Shown: positions 62,506 to 64,000 of the stretch, piece by piece
Layout of the letters: each line of letters starts with the position of its first letter
Position numbering within the stretch: position 1 is the stretch's first letter
From: Brevibacillus migulae
GTDB taxonomy: Bacteria; Bacillota; Bacilli; Brevibacillales; Brevibacillaceae
Direction: 5' to 3'
Length of the DNA stretch: 64,000 bases
Assembly: GCF_004521915.1 (NCBI RefSeq)
Contig: NZ_SDKD01000021.1
Location: 1-64,000, forward strand
Translations under genes and position numbers: made by a program
The notes under the pieces: generated by a model
What the model was told of the DNA's origin: nothing
Database searches by the model: none
The model's input: only the letters and a program-made list of their open reading frames with translations

Positions 62506-63153
62506 TTACGTGCTGGATTGTCGACGGAATCGCAAGCTGTATGCGCGAGCTTGTTCCGCATTGGTGATTTTTTGTTTTTGCCACTCCAATAAAATGCGAT
62601 CGATATAACGAATGTATAATTTCCCCACAGACATAGCCTCTCGCAACGCAGTCAGAATCAGCTCTTCGGAATAGCCATCCTGCTCCCGCCACAGATGCAT
62701 CGTCTCGATCTCGATTGGAGAAAGCGGCCTGCCGAATGCCTGCTCAAAGTGGCTGTATAAACTCGTCGGATCTGACCATCCCTGCTCCAAAGCCGCGCTT
62801 ACCTGCACCATGGCATCGTCCTGCAGGAACGCAGCCAGTTTCGAGTAGAGCGGCTCCAAATTATACTTTTCATGCCGGATCCCGCTCGCGGGGTCCGTGT
62901 ATTCATCAATCGAAAGGAAGCCTGATTTCAATAAGTTTTGCAACACGCGCACCAATTGCAAATGCGACATGGACAGGCGTTCTTCGAGCTGCTGCAAAGT
63001 CGGAAATCGATTGCCTTCCTGCTGGAAAGAAAGCAGATGGATGAACAGCATCATGTCCTCATCGCTTAATCCTAACCGTTTATACGAGGATAATAGCAGA
63101 TTGGAAACAGATGTTACCCCTGCCTGAAGAAGTTGAAGAATATGTCGATCCAT
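62506..63153 (-). CDS. dnaD: DnaD-family replication initiation protein
   Basis: This 215-residue protein has an N-terminal winged-helix part (residues 15-100, LGLSDEDMMLFIHLLSFQQEGNRFPTLQQLEERL) and the C-terminal DnaD domain (about 125-200, FEQAFGRPLSPIEIETMHLWREQDGYSEELILTALREA). DnaD loads the helicase with DnaB at origins and restart sites. It lies downstream of asnS as in Bacillus, but nth does not follow it; the saccharide cluster does. GAGGTGAA precedes the ATG. Confidence 0.93.
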   Translation of the reverse strand: MDRHILQLLQAGVTSVSNLLLSSYKRLGLSDEDMMLFIHLLSFQQEGNRFPTLQQLEERLSMSHLQLVRVLQNLLKSGFLSIDEYTDPASGIRHEKYNLEPLYSKLAAFLQDDAMVQVSAALEQGWSDPTSLYSHFEQAFGRPLSPIEIETMHLWREQDGYSEELILTALREAMSVGKLYIRYIDRILLEWQKQKITNAEQARAYSLRFRRQSST

Positions 63154-63209
63154 GTAGGGTTCACCTCTTCCATGATTATATCAGCATCGGACAAGACGCG
63201 CCTAGTGGA

Positions 63210-63252
63210 AAACGAAAACCACCCTGTCTCCATTTGGAAACAGAGTGGTTCC
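63210..63252 (-). terminator. Terminator after asnS
   Basis: On the minus strand AACCACTCTGTTTCC pairs with GGAGACAGGGTGGTT, followed by TTCGTTTTCC. It lies between asnS and dnaD, so dnaD probably has its own promoter. Confidence 0.85.
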
Positions 63253-63267
63253 AGATCGTTGCGGGAT

Positions 63268-64000
63268 TTATGGGTACAGACGATTGAGCAGACGTGGGAA
63301 TGGAATGGTTTCACGGACATGGTCAAGACCGCAAATCCATGCGACCGTACGCTCCAAGCCAAGACCAAAGCCGGAATGCGGCACGCTTCCGTACTTGCGC
63401 AGATCGAGGTACCATTTATAAGCATCCTCGGACAGATGATGCTCGTTGAAACGCTCTGCCAAAAGCTCGGGATCATCAATCCGTTGGCTGCCGCCAATGA
63501 TTTCTCCATATCCTTCCGGTGCGATCAGGTCCGCACACAGCACGACTTCCGGACGTTCCGGATGCGGCTTCATGTAGAAGGCCTTGATCTCCGTTGGATA
63601 GTGAGTGATAAACACCGGCTTGTCGAAATGTTCAGCGATCATGGTCTCATCTGGTGCACCGAAGTCATCGCCCCATTTGATCTCGCTGCCTTTTTCTTGC
63701 AGCAGCTTGATTGCATCGTCATAGGTGATGCGCGGGAATGGCGCCAATACGTTTTCCAGCTTGCTCGTATCGCGTTCCAACGTTTTCAGCTCTTGTTTGC
63801 AGTTTTTCAATACCGATTGAACGATATGGGAAACGAACGCTTCCTGAATCCGCAGGTTTTCTTCGTGATCAACGAACGCCATCTCCGGCTCGATCATCCA
63901 AAATTCGATCAAGTGGCGACGAGTTTTCGATTTTTCAGCACGGAAAGTAGGACCGAATGAATACACTCGTCCAAGCGCCATGGCAGTCGCTTCCATGTAA
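63268..64000 (-). CDS. asnS: Asparaginyl-tRNA synthetase, C-terminal part (gene continues beyond the window)
   Basis: The frame runs from the window edge to a stop at 63268 and encodes the last 243 residues of a class IIb synthetase. Motif 2 is in [30 protein letters not shown] and motif 3 in [16 protein letters not shown], ending [12 protein letters not shown]. The [14 protein letters not shown] region marks AsnRS rather than AspRS. The ATG at 63996 is internal, not a start; the anticodon-binding domain lies outside the window. Confidence 0.96.
   Translation of the reverse strand, partial: YMEATAMALGRVYSFGPTFRAEKSKTRRHLIEFWMIEPEMAFVDHEENLRIQEAFVSHIVQSVLKNCKQELKTLERDTSKLENVLAPFPRITYDDAIKLLQEKGSEIKWGDDFGAPDETMIAEHFDKPVFITHYPTEIKAFYMKPHPERPEVVLCADLIAPEGYGEIIGGSQRIDDPELLAERFNEHHLSEDAYKWYLDLRKYGSVPHSGFGLGLERTVAWICGLDHVRETIPFPRLLNRLYP

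Noticed and set aside
1-64000. tRNA or rRNA genes, CRISPR arrays, insertion sequences, integrase or phage genes
   Set aside because: None of these were seen on reading both strands; every long frame belongs to ordinary chromosomal families.

Overview
The window looks like a chromosome segment of an endospore-forming member of the Bacillales, most like Brevibacillus or a close relative. This is inferred from strong AGGAGG-type ribosome-binding sites, T-box and sigma-54/LevR regulation, YheC/D and ytcABC/CotSA-like spore-surface genes, a SigK-like promoter and a Gram-positive HPr with both His15 and Ser46. No rRNA, tRNA, CRISPR array, insertion sequence or prophage was seen. Nearly all DNA is coding, mostly in short operons on the minus strand.

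Layout. 1-7.5 kb: an ArsB/NhaD-type permease, a FAH-family hydrolase, an ABC ATPase, a DsbA-like oxidoreductase, a YeiH-type exporter with a CysL-like LysR gene, and ilvA behind an isoleucine T-box. 7.5-15 kb: a diacetylchitobiose-type PTS operon (IIB, IIC, ChbG deacetylase, IIA, GH4 glucosidase, HPr) with a sigma-54 promoter, a cre-like site and tandem upstream repeats, followed by its LevR-type activator. 15-17 kb: an acyl-CoA synthetase and a CuA-type cupredoxin lipoprotein. 17.2-21.5 kb: a two-component system between three related membrane-protein genes whose two promoters carry the same triple 11-bp repeat. 21.5-31.5 kb: a chemoreceptor, a LysM/SH3/NlpC hydrolase, a DUF1906-like protein, a PepF-type peptidase, a nitrilase-GNAT-GNAT operon and a TRIC-type channel. 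31.5-36.8 kb: nrdA-nrdB-dut with NrdR-like boxes, and trhO. 36.9-42.7 kb: an amidase, an Lsa-type ABC-F gene behind an attenuator, a YheC/D protein, a pseudouridine synthase and a thioredoxin. 42.8-48.7 kb: LysR and leuCD, a membrane-anchored His-rich protein, yajQ, a degenerate SDR and two small genes. 48.8-54.4 kb: an RND pump with its adaptor, and a RodA/FtsW-type protein. 54.5-62.5 kb: a second PepF and a six-gene saccharide cluster likely for the spore surface. 62.5-64 kb: dnaD and the C-terminal part of asnS.

The most informative parts are regulatory. The two-component system appears to control both flanking membrane-gene promoters through GTTTAC repeats at fixed spacing to the -10. The chitobiose operon has a textbook sigma-54 control region. 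The ABC-F gene has a leader whose upstream strand is perfectly complementary, over 15 nt, to one arm of the terminator. The two-component/membrane-module locus is the best candidate for a poorly described system.
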